64,000 bases of DNA, taken from positions 10,992,001 to 11,056,000 of the forward strand of contig OU862919.1 in assembly GCA_917880885.1 (NCBI GenBank), written 5' to 3'. This stretch comes from Limnephilus marmoratus (lineage: Eukaryota > Arthropoda > Insecta > Trichoptera > Limnephilidae). The notes under the pieces are model-generated. The model was not told where the DNA came from, made no database searches, and worked only from the letters and a program-made list of their open reading frames with translations. Position 1 is the first letter of the stretch; every line of letters begins with the position of its first letter. A program made the position numbers and the translations under genes. Positions 22,356 to 33,269 of this stretch are shown here, piece after piece.

Positions 22356-22491
22356 AACCAGAGAGAGAGAATACTTTGTAGAAGGTTCTTCCGGAAAGAA
22401 AAATTAAGAAAATTGGAGGGAGGGGAAGGAATTGAAAGTTTTTTTTAAGTCTTCCAATACTTTGTGGAAAGATCTTACGAAAAGAAAAATA
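22356..22491. repeat. Tandem block with 'aatactttgt(a/g)gaa' motif
   Basis: 'aatactttgtagaaggttct' and 'aatactttgtggaaagatct' each precede an 'aaagaaaaat' stretch, giving an imperfect duplication about 90 bp apart. An inverted match is at 15288-15330. Confidence 0.55.
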
Positions 22492-22895
22492 GACGGCCGG
22501 CGTAGTCCAGCGGTAAGGCTCTTGACTCGCAAATCGAACGTCGCGGGATCGAATCTCGGCGTGGCAAATAATTTTTATTTGATTTATTTATGTTATTTCG
22601 TTATTTCACATTTTTTTCTTTTAAAATAATATAAAGTATATTTGCAGCACGTTCCAGATTGGAAGATACTCTTAAGTATCGCCCTGGTAGACCACCGTTC
22701 AGAATTGAAACGTTGCTTGAAATGGCATAAGCCGTATTTGGTGACCAGATCTAAATAGCCAGGTACTTCCCCACCTTCCTCTTCCCTATCTCCTTCCCCA
22801 CCCCACTACCTTCAGCCTCACAACATACCCCGATCGGGGATGCCATAGTCTCACTGGCTCCAGAAGGGAGCAGTTGGGACTCTTGTGCGGTATTC
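22492..22895 (+). mobile_element. tRNA-derived SINE (family 1)
   Basis: Head GACGGCCGGCGTAGTCCAGC with B-box GGGATCGAATCTC, then the full body up to 'gcggtattc'. The A-tail is absent: at 22896 the sequence passes directly into another repeat, so the end is truncated or replaced. Confidence 0.85.
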
Positions 22896-23010
22896 TCGGA
22901 AAGGGACTCGGGAGGTCAACGGGGACGCACGGGAAAGGACATGCAGGGAGAATAAATTTATTTCTTTGAATGGCATTGCAACGCATGCCGGGTACCAGCT
23001 AGTATTATAT
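22896..23010 (-). repeat. Dispersed repeat (CTAGCTGGTACCCGGCATGC), inverted copy
   Basis: Its reverse complement matches 14879-15010 ('tgcatgtcctttcccgtgcg'). Confidence 0.65.
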
Positions 23011-23230
23011 ATTATTAAGTTCTGCGAGTATTTTATTTTTTGTTCTCTTATTGTTTAATAATATTGTAACTGCTATTAATGTTATTATTCAGTTCTGCAA
23101 GTATTTTTTTGTTTTCTTATTGTTAATAATGTAACTGCTTTGACTGATTTAAAACATTGTTTAGGTCTTGTGAACATTTGAGAAATAGGGAATAAATAAT
23201 TTTCCTTTATCAACTTTATCAATTAATGTT
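23011..23230 (-). mobile_element. Penelope-like 3' end fragment (tentative)
   Basis: 'attattaagttctgcgagta', repeated imperfectly at about 23085-23110, and 'gggaataaataattttcctt' match the family at 5951-6462 and 43490-44690. No coding part. Confidence 0.4.
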
Positions 23231-24240
23231 TTATTAAAACATTAATTATAACATTTATTCATAATATCAACGGAAATATACATACTTCGTAAGTACGATC
23301 ATCTATTTTGAAAAAATGCATGTAAGTAATCATTTGGTGCCGTGCCTGTAATACGCTTTGTAAATGCTTATGAATAAAGCGGGATCACAAATTGTACATT
23401 GTACCATTCTTGACACCAAATTCGTTTATTTTTAATAAAATTCAAAGTTAACCCAAGAGCTAAGAATGCTTTGTCTCCGTTATATTCCATTTTATTTCAG
23501 CCGCACAAAATTCACTGTCAGCCATAAATAAACCAAACAAACTATCGAAAATCACATCTAGGCATAGACAAATGCTTGACAGAACGCTTGGAGACTATCA
23601 AGCGGCTTGACGGCCAGCACGTAAATTTAATTTCCGTTATTGTCTATGAATGCTTGCCTTGATGCGCGCTTCAAGCCGTTGAGCCAAGCCTTAGTTTATG
23701 CCTAGACGATTTTTCATTCGAGAGGCATTTGAACATATTACTCCTTTGTTTATGGCATCCTGTCATTTTCGGTAGTTGAAAGTGATTTTTGTGCGAGATG
23801 GAATCTAGTAAAGAAAAATAATTATTTGTTAAGCTATAATAAATGTTATATATTAATATTTTAATATAACATTAACGTAATAACATTATTAAATTATATT
23901 TACATTAATTTAAAGGAAAAATCCGATGGATTTCTAAACATTAAACACAAAGACAATTAATACCTATTTTGTAATAATTTAATCTAATTTTTATAAACGT
24001 TTTACGTGATACGTAATATCTAAAATCACCACTCAGGTACTTATTTGTCTGTGATCTGTTGTCTACGGTCAAAAAATATAAATTCGCTTCAAGCGTTGCG
24101 CAATAACGTAGATTATTGCGCAATGCTTGGCTCAAGCGTCAAGCCACCTCTGGAGACGGCCAAAATGCGGTCAAAACTCTAGCCATAGACAAAAAACTAC
24201 GTGATTGAGCCAAGCCGCTTTATAATTTCGCTAGCCCTTT
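23231..24240. other. AT-rich, with a possible small inverted-repeat element
   Basis: At 23556-23711 the ends TCTAGGCATAGAC...GCTTG and its imperfect inverse form terminal repeats of about 36 bp around a short interior. Related pieces recur at 24080-24230 ('aagccgctt', 'agccatagac'). No clear target duplication. Nothing else recognised. Confidence 0.4.
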
Positions 24241-24250
24241 AAACGTAATT

Positions 24251-24500
24251 TGGGAGTCCGATTCGAGCCGCGGTCAACAGTGGTTGTGTGTACCTTATCT
24301 ATTGCTTAGAGCCGTTCGCCCGCTCCTGAGCCTCATACAGATAAGAGATTATTGTTACATTTAATTTAATTTTGTTTATCGTATACCTATTTGTTTGCAT
24401 TCCTGCTTACGGCTAATCCGTTTTTGTTTGTACAGTCAATGAAATAGACTGCGTATTATTTTTTCAGTTTAATTTTTAAAAGTTAAGTTTTTTTTATATA
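24251..24500 (+). promoter_or_regulatory. 5' UTR of the nested LINE
   Basis: 250 bp between the target duplication and the ORF1 ATG at 24501. LINEs of this group use an internal promoter at the first bases; no TATA is visible. The GC-richer start (CCGATTCGAGCCGCGGTC) contrasts with the AT-rich flank. Confidence 0.5.
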
Positions 24501-26475
24501 ATGGAGGAAGACGAAGATAGGCCTCCCGACCCAAGGTCGATATTAGATTTTTCTGATTCGGATTCTAATACTAGCCATTACGCTCCCATCTCGTAAGCGA
24601 CGACCATCGCATAGCCTTCACATTCCATCGAAAGTTAAATCTATACCGCCGATTCAACAAACCTCGACCTCTAACGACCTTAACACCAATAGTAATACCC
24701 AGACAAGTACTTTAACTAGCGATAATACAAAAAGTACTGACTTACTATATCCTGCTTCCGCTTCCGGTCCTTTTATCGTTATGATTCAGAGAACTGAACA
24801 AGGAAAACTTATTCATCCTTTAGATTTTGGAAAATTCTTATTTGACTCAAAAAATAGTAACCTTGGTATTGTTAACGGTTCAATTAAACCGGAAGGGCGA
24901 TATAAATTATCTATCGAGTATAATACTGCCGCTTCCGTAAATGGATTTGCGTGTACACAGTGCCTCACAGCAAAACCAGACTGGCCCAAAGGCACATTAA
25001 CTGTATTGCCCCAAAACTATTCAATTCCCTACCCAATTCAATCAATACTTGTCAAAATCTGAACGTATATAAAAAAATATTAAAAGCTGGGTAAAAAATA
25101 ATTTGGAAGTAAGAAATTTTTTTCTTTAAATTGTATTATATCTTTTCTATATCCCTAAAATATTCAATGTCTTTCTGTATTTAAGATTAATAAAAGGAAA
25201 TATATGTGTATTATATGTACACATATTTATGAACGTGTGTATGTACTTATTGGGTGTATACATACGTTATTATATGTACATTTCTTTAATTTTAAGAAAT
25301 CTCACAATAATCTCCTGTAAAATCGATCATGTTGATCTCTAAAGACACTATGTATATATATTTTTAAATTCTATTTTAACCACCACTGTTTAATATCCAC
25401 ATAATATAATACCCACGCACAGGCTTCGCCTTTGTGGGATCTTTTTGTTACTCTCTTATATTTTATGTTATTATGTTTGTACCTATTCCCATGCATCAAA
25501 AAATTTTGCTAATATAAAAAAAAAGAAAAAAAATAAAAAAAAATAAATAAAAAAATTGACTCGCTCTCAAAGCATAAATAATTCCCGCGGAGATCGCAGA
25601 GGCTGAAATTGTTGATGCTTTGAATAATTCCCACGGAACCCCGAAAGTATTAAAAGCACGTCGACTGAACTACAAGGATTCTTGTGATGGAAACACGATC
25701 TGGAAACCTTCCCAATCTGTTGTTATTACATTTGAAGGACAATCCCTACCGTCTCGTGTCTTTATTTATTATACCTCGCTTCCCGTCGATGTTTATAAAT
25801 TCCCAACTATTCAATGCTTCAATTGCTGCCGGTTTGGACATTCAAAACCCATATGCCGCTCCCCTCCACGTTGTTACTTTTGCGGAGAAGGTCACCCATT
25901 TGATCAATGTCCGAAATTTTCCAATGATCCATTTGCATTGACTGTTCGGGTGCACAGCGGTCAGTCTAGCCTGTCCGGAATTATCAAGACAGAAGAACAT
26001 AAAACATAAAATGGCTACAGACAACATTTCATACTTCTAGGCCTCAAAGTTATTCTCTCCTGCGAAAAAATCATTCGCAGAGATGACATCGTCCTCAGCT
26101 CCTTTCCAAACAACTACCTTTTTAAAATCAACGTCATCTTCTCACAGAGAAACCATTCTCAAGCCAGTGAAACCCAACCCAAAATATACTCCTTACCTTG
26201 ATAAAAAACAATTGAATAATATTTTGGCCAGCTCGAATGGGAATGCCAAATCCCAGACGCCCAATGGGTGTGCCATTAATGGTAATACTTCCCCTCCTGC
26301 TCTCCCCGAAATAATGAATAATAATTCTTTTATACAAACTTTAATTACCCTTATAATTTCAATCCTTACAAACAACAATACTGTACCGTCCAACGCTGCC
26401 GATTACATTAAATTTTTATTATCTTGCCTCCCCAATGACTTCGAAACTGAACAAAATTCTTCAGTGGAACAGTAG
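24501..26475 (+). pseudogene. LINE ORF1 (gag-like, two CCHC zinc knuckles), broken
   Basis: Starts MEEDEDRPPDPRSILDFSDS at 24501. A one-base frameshift near 24575-24590 (stop TAA at 24594-24596 in the first frame) leads to the frame holding SGPFIVMIQRTEQGKL and YKLSIEYNTAASVNGF. It is then interrupted by an insertion from about 25040 to 25570 and resumes with PAEIAEAEIVDALN. RLNYKDS, SVVITFEGQSLPSRVFIYY and two knuckles follow: CFNCCRFGHSKPIC and CYFCGEGHPFDQC. The Thr/Ser/Asn-rich tail ends at the TAG at 26473-26475. ORF1 proteins of this type bind LINE RNA to form the ribonucleoprotein. ORF2 starts at 26435, overlapping ORF1 by 41 bases. Confidence 0.85.
25040..25570 (+). mobile_element. 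3' fragment of another LINE inserted in ORF1
   Basis: This AT-rich segment separates two parts of ORF1 that should be adjacent. It contains a hairpin-like 'cacaggcttcgcctttgtg' and ends in an A-rich tail (about 25517-25557, with AAATAAATAAAA), as LINE 3' UTRs do. A similar hairpin and tail are at 60790-60885. The exact left border is uncertain. Confidence 0.6.
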
Positions 26476-28768
26476 AAGCCTCTTCGCTAACAAATCTGAC
26501 CTAATTCAATTACTCGGCGAACACGACGTTTCAGTAGCCGCCATTTCTGAAACGTGGTTAAAACCCTCCTTTTACTTAAGAATTCCAGGTTATTATTCTT
26601 ATTATTGTCTCAGACCGGATGGTAAGGCGGCACGGCTCTGATAATCCATAATTCTATCCCGTTTAAACAAATTAATATTAATACTCCCGCCGACGATATC
26701 CAGATAATAGCAGCTTGAGGGAGAGGTCGATTCAGATGGTAGTCGATGGTTTCACCTCTTCCTCACACTCGATAAATGCTGGCGTCCCGCAGGGATCGGT
26801 TCTGTCTCCGACTTTGTTTTTATTGCACATCAACGACCTTTTGTCATGTGCACCAATTCATTGTTACGCGGATGACAGTACAGTTCATGATAGCTTTTTG
26901 TTTGACAAGCCCCCAAAGGGCTCACAAACTCCAACAGCTCGTAAGGCTTTGAAGCAAAGAATGGACGGTTACCTCGAGAGTATTTTCTCTTGGGGTAAAA
27001 ATAATCTCGTTGAATTTAATGTTTCAAAGACCCAATCTTGTCTGATTACGTCTAAAAGGGATCGAAATGAAAATCTAGTCTCTTTCAACGGAAGCAATCT
27101 TCCGAACAGGCCCTCCATTGATATGCTTGGTGTAACCCTAAGTGACCAGCTCAGGTATGGGGGCTCCATCGAAGCCAGAGTAAAGTTAGCCTCCCAAAAA
27201 CTGTGCGTACTGTACAGGTCCCGCAGATACTTTAATAGTACACAACTGCTAACCCTGTACAAATCGCAAGTGCGCCCCACGGTTGAATTTGGCAGCCACC
27301 TCTGGTCTGGAGCTCCAAAATACCTGAAAAATACCCTCGACTCTGTGCAGAAACGGGCGGTCCGTTTGATAGATTCTCCCATCTTAACAGACGGATTGCA
27401 ATCTTTAGAGCACAGGCGTCGGGTGGGAATGCTATCCTTGTTCTACCGGCATTACAATGGAAGATGCTCCGAGGAACTAGCACCATTGATCCCTTCGGCA
27501 CCGGTGCATAGTCGGGAAACACGCCAAACGCGTGCCCAACATTTGTACTCAGTTGACATATGTCACATGAGAACGGGTCGTTTCTTCGACTCGTTCTTGT
27601 GTTCAACAGCTCGGCTGTGGAATGATTTGCCGGCCTATGTGTTTCCTCCTTCCTACAACATGGGTCTCTTCAAGATCAATGTTCATTCCTTCCTCTCCTC
27701 AAAAAGACCCTCCACACAGCATCCCAGATGACATAGACCCTGAGGGAAATTATTTTCCTCAGGGCCTCCTGTGTGGAGTTAATGTAAAAAAAAAAAAAGC
27801 TGTCTTATCTGATATCACAATTTTATCAATATATATATTCCTCCCTCTACGACTTTTATTGAAAATGAATGGGCACCAATCTTAACCCAGATTTGTTCCC
27901 CTTATATGATCCTTGGAGATTTTAATGCACATTCCTCTTTTTAGGGTAGCAAAATAACAAATCGTTCTGGCCGCAATCTTTTAGATTTTATTGATACCCA
28001 TAACCTATGTTTTTTAAATGACGGATCTCCAACCAGATTCACCCCCCTCATCAACGGAAAAGTGCTGTTGATTTATCTCTTTGTTCGTATTCGTTAGCAT
28101 CTAAATGCTCTTGGGACATCCTAAACGATCCCCTCTCTAGTGATCATTTCCCAATTATAAACCGATTCCACCATCAATCTAACACTTATCCTCCTCCCAG
28201 TTAAAAATAATCTCAAATTTAGAATAAAAGATGCGAATTGGAGCACTTTCTCATCTGAACTAGATAACCTTATTAATTTAACAAAATCGTCCCCGGGAGA
28301 CATCAGAATGCGATGTGAGATGTTTCCCTCTATGATTATAAATGCAGCAGAAAAATCCAACCCGAAACACAATGCGAACATTAAAATAAAACACTCTTCT
28401 CCGTGGTGGGACGAGGAATGCACTCGCTCCGTCAACTCTCGTAAAAAAGAAATTTTATCTTTTCGTAAGTGTATGTCACTAGAAAAATTTTTATCAGTTC
28501 AAAAAGCCCAGGCAGAAACCAAACGAATTTTGAAAAATAAAAAACGCACTGGATGGCGGAAGTTCTGTAAGAACCTGTCTCCGGAAACTCCCCAGTCTTC
28601 AGTTTGGTCTAGCTTAAAAAAATTCGGATCATCGTATTCTCCGCCGAGAATCAAACATATATCAAAAGAAATTCTTATAGGATTTGCGGATAAAATAGCC
28701 CCCCATCGGTGGCCGGATGTGAAGAAATGCCTTCTATTAAGCCATATCCATCTCATTCTAACTGGCTA
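26435..28768 (+). pseudogene. LINE ORF2, AP-type endonuclease and linker, interrupted
   Basis: ORF2 opens with MTSKLNKILQWNSRSLFANK at 26435. The endonuclease catalytic-type motifs are visible: N in QWNSRSL, E in SVAAISETWLKPS, then after the insertion at 26716-27797 LGDFNAHSSF and, further on, SSDHFPII. A TAG replaces the expected Trp after NAHSSF (about 27943), and there are several frameshifts. The linker (SPWWDEECTRSVNSRKKEI, RTGWRKFCKNLSP) is open at 28308-28768. The endonuclease would nick target DNA to prime reverse transcription. It cannot be functional in this copy. Confidence 0.85.
26716..27797 (+). CDS. 5'-truncated LINE (CR1/Kiri-like) inserted in the endonuclease domain
   Basis: Flanked by AGCT (26712-26715 and 27798-27801, the latter sharing one A with the tail). 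An uninterrupted frame of about 339 residues, to the TGA at 27729-27731, begins inside the reverse transcriptase: FTSSSHSINAGVPQGSVLSP, catalytic HCYADDSTVH, SIDMLGVTLSD, LYKSQVRPTVEFGSHLW and a C-terminus with MRTGRFFDSFLCSTARLWND. It lacks a start, the endonuclease and the fingers. The 3' UTR is only about 50 bp and holds a stem-loop (CCCTGAGG...CCTCAGGG) before the A-run 27786-27798. The open frame suggests a fairly recent insertion. A second 3' end of the same family is at 39880-40010 (minus). Confidence 0.85.
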
Positions 28769-30285
28769 GATGCTCCTTTCTCCATTGATGAGATGAAACG
28801 AGTAATAAGAGCCCTTTCTGACTCTGCTCCGGGTCCCGATGGAATATTTAATATTTTCACTAAATCATTTTCTGATATGGCGGTTGAATATTTTTTATCT
28901 CTTATTAATAATATGTTTGAAACAGGACTAATTCCGGATGATTGGAAAACTCAAAAAATCATTCCCATTTTAAAACCTGGAAAAAATCCATCTGAAATTT
29001 CGTCTTATCGGCCTATTGCTCTTTCATCATGTTTGATGAAAGTAGCGGAGCGTTTGATGAAAAACAGATTAGAGTGGTTTGTTGAAAGTCAAGATATTAT
29101 CTCACCAAATCAGTATGGTTTTCGGAAAAAGAAATCTACAATGGATAATTTAAGTTTGTTCACAACTGATATCCGAGTTTCTCAATCCCTAAATTCTTAT
29201 ACATTGGCCACATTCCTTGACCTTTCATCAGCTTACGATGATGTTTTACTGAATGTTTTGAAAGAAAAGCTAATTAAAAAACAAATCCTCCCGAAATTGG
29301 TCCAATTTATTATTAATTTGCTCTCAGATAGGTCCATTATTATTGAGTCTTCCTCTAAATGCTTAAGGCGCAAACTATGGAGAGATTTGCCCCAGGGTTC
29401 TGTTATTAGTCCTCTGTTGTTTAATATTTATATAAGCGACCGAGACTCAATAATTCCTTTTTCTATCAAGCGACTTTACTTTGCGGATGATATCCTTATA
29501 TATTTGTTACATAAAAATATTATTCTTGCAGCTAAGGAAATGAATTTGGCTTTACAATATATTAAAAGCTGGTTGTCAATAAATGGGATGAATCTGGTGG
29601 CATCTAAAACAAGGATCGTGGCTTTCACGCGCAAAAGAAAAATTCCCCACTTCTCAATCTCTTTTAATAATGTGCCTCTACAAACCGCTTCTCAAATCAA
29701 ATTCCTTGGTCTTCTTTTGAACCATAAACTTTCCTGGCTTCCACACATTCAGATAATTTCTACAAAGTGTGAAAAGGGACTTAATATGATGCGAGCAGTT
29801 TCCAGAGTATGGTGGGGAACTCATCCTACCACTCTTAAATTAATGTATAATTCCCTAGTTCGGAGTCACTTGGATTACGGCTCATTCCTTTTTAACCCAC
29901 TCCCTAAATATTTAGATAAGAAAATGGAAAGAATTCAATCAAAAGCCCTCAGAATGATTATTGGAGCTATGAAGTCTTCTCCAATTAATGCGCTTCAGGT
30001 GGAATGTGGGGAGCCTCCATTATATTTCAGAAGGCAATTCCTTGCCAATAAATATATTTTCAAGGCTTTATCGTTATCGCTTTATTAAACAAAGTCTTAA
30101 TCGGTTAAATTGAATTAATTTGAATTCTAACAAAAGATTGAGAGAAAAACAATGTTTTCCTCTCCTAATAAAAAGTTTTCATCTCTATAATTCTCTATCA
30201 TCTTCCCTCCAGTATCTTCAAGAAGTTCCCAATCTCCCTATGTACAATATTCCATTTAAGGCAATCACTTTTATGCCGAACACAA
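28709..30285 (+). pseudogene. LINE ORF2, reverse transcriptase domain (459-residue open part)
   Basis: Open at 28709-30088: APFSIDEMKRVIRALSDSAP, APGPDGI, IIPILKPGKNPSEISSYRPI, NQYGFRKKKSTMDN, ATFLDLSSAYDDV (first Asp), LPQGSVISPLLFNIYIS, LYFADDILIYL (catalytic), TRIVAFTRKRK, IKFLGLLLNHKLSWLPHI, RSHLDYGSFLFNP, ALRMIIGAMKSSPINALQVE. A stop at 30086 and a frame change lead to 30120-30285 (NSNKRLREKQCFPLLIK...). There the LTR element breaks the frame; the RNase H continuation is at 38587. All core catalytic residues survive in the open part. Confidence 0.9.
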
Positions 30286-30984
30286 TGTTACGTTACGGAA
30301 TTGTTTCCCGTGCGAGCTAATAGCGAATTGACCCCTTGCACAGGCCCTCCGCCCCTCTCCCCGCACCGCGCGGCGCCCGTGCCAAGCGCCGAGCGGCTCC
30401 CCGTCCCCATTCCTTCGCCGGCCTTCGGCAGAATAACTGTGTTCCCCGTGATTCGCGCTAGGCGCTCTCCGTAAACGCTCACGATGTTTTACTTTAATTG
30501 TGTATTGTGCTTAAAGAGGCTTACGCCTACCCAGAATCCTGTCTGCCGACCGCCTATCTCCTGCTTGTGAGTACCAATGAACCTTGCTACCCCTCTGTGT
30601 GCTAAGAACTGACATTTAAATTCACTAAACACGTGTAGAGAGAGTTGAGAGAAGCTTCCCCCGCTATGATAGAATTAATTAGAGATAGCCAAATACTCAT
30701 GTGTGTAGTGCCGATGCTGGCCTTTTGTAGAACCCTGTTCACCTTTAATTGAATAAAACCCTTTTTCGTGCATAACAACTGTGTTCTGATTGAGGAAGGA
30801 GACCTGGAGATTTTGAGGAAAGGAAGGGGAGTAGGAAATAACAAGCGAACCACAGACACTCGCCCTGGGTTTAAGAGGGACCTTGCTCGCGCCGGCTGTG
30901 CAGAGCTAGCCGCCGGCTTGTTTATTGCATGTCCTTTCCAGGTTTTGGGTTTAGCGTTGGCCGCAAGTAGCGCCAATGCTAGCA
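30286..30984 (+). repeat. 5' LTR of the gag-only element
   Basis: 699 bp, TG...CA ends. A GC-rich stretch at 30340-30440 is followed by AATAAA at about 30753, a poly(A) signal shortly before the presumed R/U5. It interrupts LINE ORF2. Confidence 0.9.
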
Positions 30985-31062
30985 CTGGGCCCAACGTGGT
31001 GCTTTTTTTTTGCGTTTTAATGCTAGCACTGTCGCCCGACGTGTGGCATTTTTTTTTCCTCC
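30985..31062 (+). other. Primer-binding site, tandemly duplicated
   Basis: Just after the 5' LTR: TGGGCCCAACGTGGTGC. Some 40 bp on, after a second copy of the LTR end (AATGCTAGCACTG), comes TGTCGCCCGACGTGTGGC. Both resemble the site complementary to tRNA-Lys 3' ends (TGGCGCCCAACGTGGGGC), with a 2-base gap or three mismatches. Confidence 0.7.
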
Positions 31063-31565
31063 CTCTTCACGGTCCCACAGTCTCGTTCTTCAATCAGCAA
31101 TTGTTTAAACTTTATAATGTATAATGTTTTGTCTTGTTACTCCCAATTTGTCTAGCACTTCCATCAAGAACCCCGGCGCGATTGTAACTTCGAATTGCAA
31201 TTTAAATTATCACGGGCACGATTCCTTCATTTTCGAGTCGTCACTCGACAAAACATTATCACCGGTATTCCTACGTAAAGTGCTCAACCAAGAAAGTTGC
31301 CGTCGTGAATAATATAGTGTTTACAAGTGTCGACCGACTAAATTTGCTAGTTTCAAATACAAGATTAATAGTGGAAATGTACACAAATATTTAAAACAAA
31401 GTTATTCAACAATTAAAATCCTGTATATGATAAACCAATTACCCGCTTCGTTTCCCGAAAGTTAATTAACCAGTTTTTATTAATAAACTTATTCCGCAGT
31501 GTGCTGGTCTGTATTTGATATCGACATATTCTGCGAATAGGGGACTATTTCGCAAAATACTGGCC

Positions 31566-31985
31566 TTTTTTTTTTTTTTTTTACAGTGAATAACCGCACA
31601 AGAATCTCAACTGCTCCCGTCTGGAGCCAGTGAGACTATGGCATCCCCAATTGGGGTATGTTGTGAGGCTGAAGGTAGTGGGGAGGGGAAGGAGGTGGGG
31701 AAGAGGAAGGTTGGGAAGTACCTGGCTATTCAGATCTGGTCACTAAACACGGCTAAAGCCATTTTCAAGCAACGTTTCAATTCTGAATGGTGGTCTTACA
31801 CCAGGGCGATACTGATAGTATCTTCCACTCTGGAACATGCCGCAAATATACTACATATTATTTTTAATTAATTAATTGTGAAATAACACAAATTAATCAA
31901 ATAAAATTTATTTGCGCATGCCGGGTTCGAACCCGCGACCTCCGGAATGTGAGTCAAGAGTCTTAGCCACTGGACTACGGAGGTC
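31566..31985 (-). mobile_element. tRNA-derived SINE (family 1) inside the LTR element
   Basis: Full-length minus-strand copy: head with TAGTCCAGTGG and GGGTTCGAACCCGG near 31980-31915, body, and A-tail (plus-strand T-run 31566-31582). Very similar to the copy at 43817-44240. I saw no clear target duplication. Confidence 0.85.
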
Positions 31986-32569
31986 GTATATATAACGGCA
32001 TATTTTGCAGCTTAAGGGAAACAAGTGGATTAAATTCTTTCTACCTTTTGACAATTGAGCATTTTTCTAATTTTGCCGCCTGTTTCATCATTTAGCTTTT
32101 TTTCTTTCGTAAGAAACAGACGACATAATTTGAAAGACGTTCGGTTCGCGTTGACGTCGATTCCTCGAGTCAGGCATTACATTACGTATGCACATTTCTG
32201 CATATAACTTGTTATGACAAAAGGAAGTCGGCGGATAAATACCAATAATTGGTGATGCTCAAATCAGGCTACAGTCTAGCCACGTAAATAAAGAAACGAT
32301 TCCCCAAGACATTGTTGAATTTTCAAACAAATACTTCCACGAAAACTTGTATAAAAGAAAAAATATTTCTTTCCTTTTCTGAAGAACCCCCCTTTGGAAA
32401 GGAAATGGAAATATTCTAAAAACATGTTCGTTTAAGGCGAACCTCGTTTCCGTTTTTCATTTCCGGACTTTTGCAAATTTGCAAACATTTTTCAAAAACA
32501 TCGGAATAAATTCTAAAAACGTGTTTCATTAAGGTGAATCCCGGCCCATGAAATTTTCATATCCGGACT

Positions 32570-33125
32570 TTTTTCACAAAATCACGTTTTTTAAGGGAAA
32601 CCGCTGCCCAAATTTTTCTCGTTTTTGGACTTTGAAAAATTTTCAACAAATTTCTAAAACATCTGGATTTTTTTACAAAATCACGTTTTTTTAAGGGAAA
32701 CCGCTGCCCAATTTTTTCTCGTTTTTGGACTTTGAAAATTTTCAACAAATTTCCAAAACAGCTGGATTTTTTCACAAAATCACGTTTTTTGAGGCAAACC
32801 GCTGCGCAATTTTTTTTTCATATCCGGACTTTGAAAATTTTCAAGAAATTTCCAAAACATCTGGATTTTTTCACAAAATCACGTTTTTTAAGGGAAACCG
32901 CTGCCCAAATTTTTCTCGTTTTTGGACTTTGAAAAATTTTCAACAAATTTTCAAAACATCTGGATTTTTTCTCAAAATCACGTTTTTTGAGGGGAACCTC
33001 TGCGCAAATTTTTCTCGTTTTTGGACTTTGAAAAATTTTCAACAAATTTTCAAAACATCTGGATTTTTTCTCAAAATCACGTTTTTTGAGGCAAACCCCT
33101 GCCCAAATTTTCAAATAAACCAAAC
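32570..33125 (+). repeat. 99-bp tandem repeats in the leader before gag
   Basis: The anchor ATCACGTTTTTT recurs at 32581, 32680, 32779, 32878, 32977 and 33076, exactly 99 bp apart, giving about 5.5 units. 99 is a multiple of three, so open frames run through on both strands: plus 32725-33300 with 33-residue units (GFFHKITFFEAN, NFQQIFKTS), minus 33123-32818 (LKKRDFEKKSRCFENLLKIF). Confidence 0.95.
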
Positions 33126-33269
33126 ACTTATAAAAAACGCGTTTTTTTTCAAAAAACTTTTTGTAAAAATACGTCCCCAGTGGTCAATCTCTGCCCAATT
33201 TCTCTCCGATTGCGAGTCTAGTTCTCACTTTTTCCAACATAAGGTCACTCTGATACGATCTTATACACC

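Noticed and set aside
30288..30994. ORFs inside the gag-only element's LTRs (118-130 residues)
   Set aside because: LTR sequence with promoter and poly(A) functions; Ala/Arg-rich frames caused by the GC-rich block, duplicated in both LTRs.
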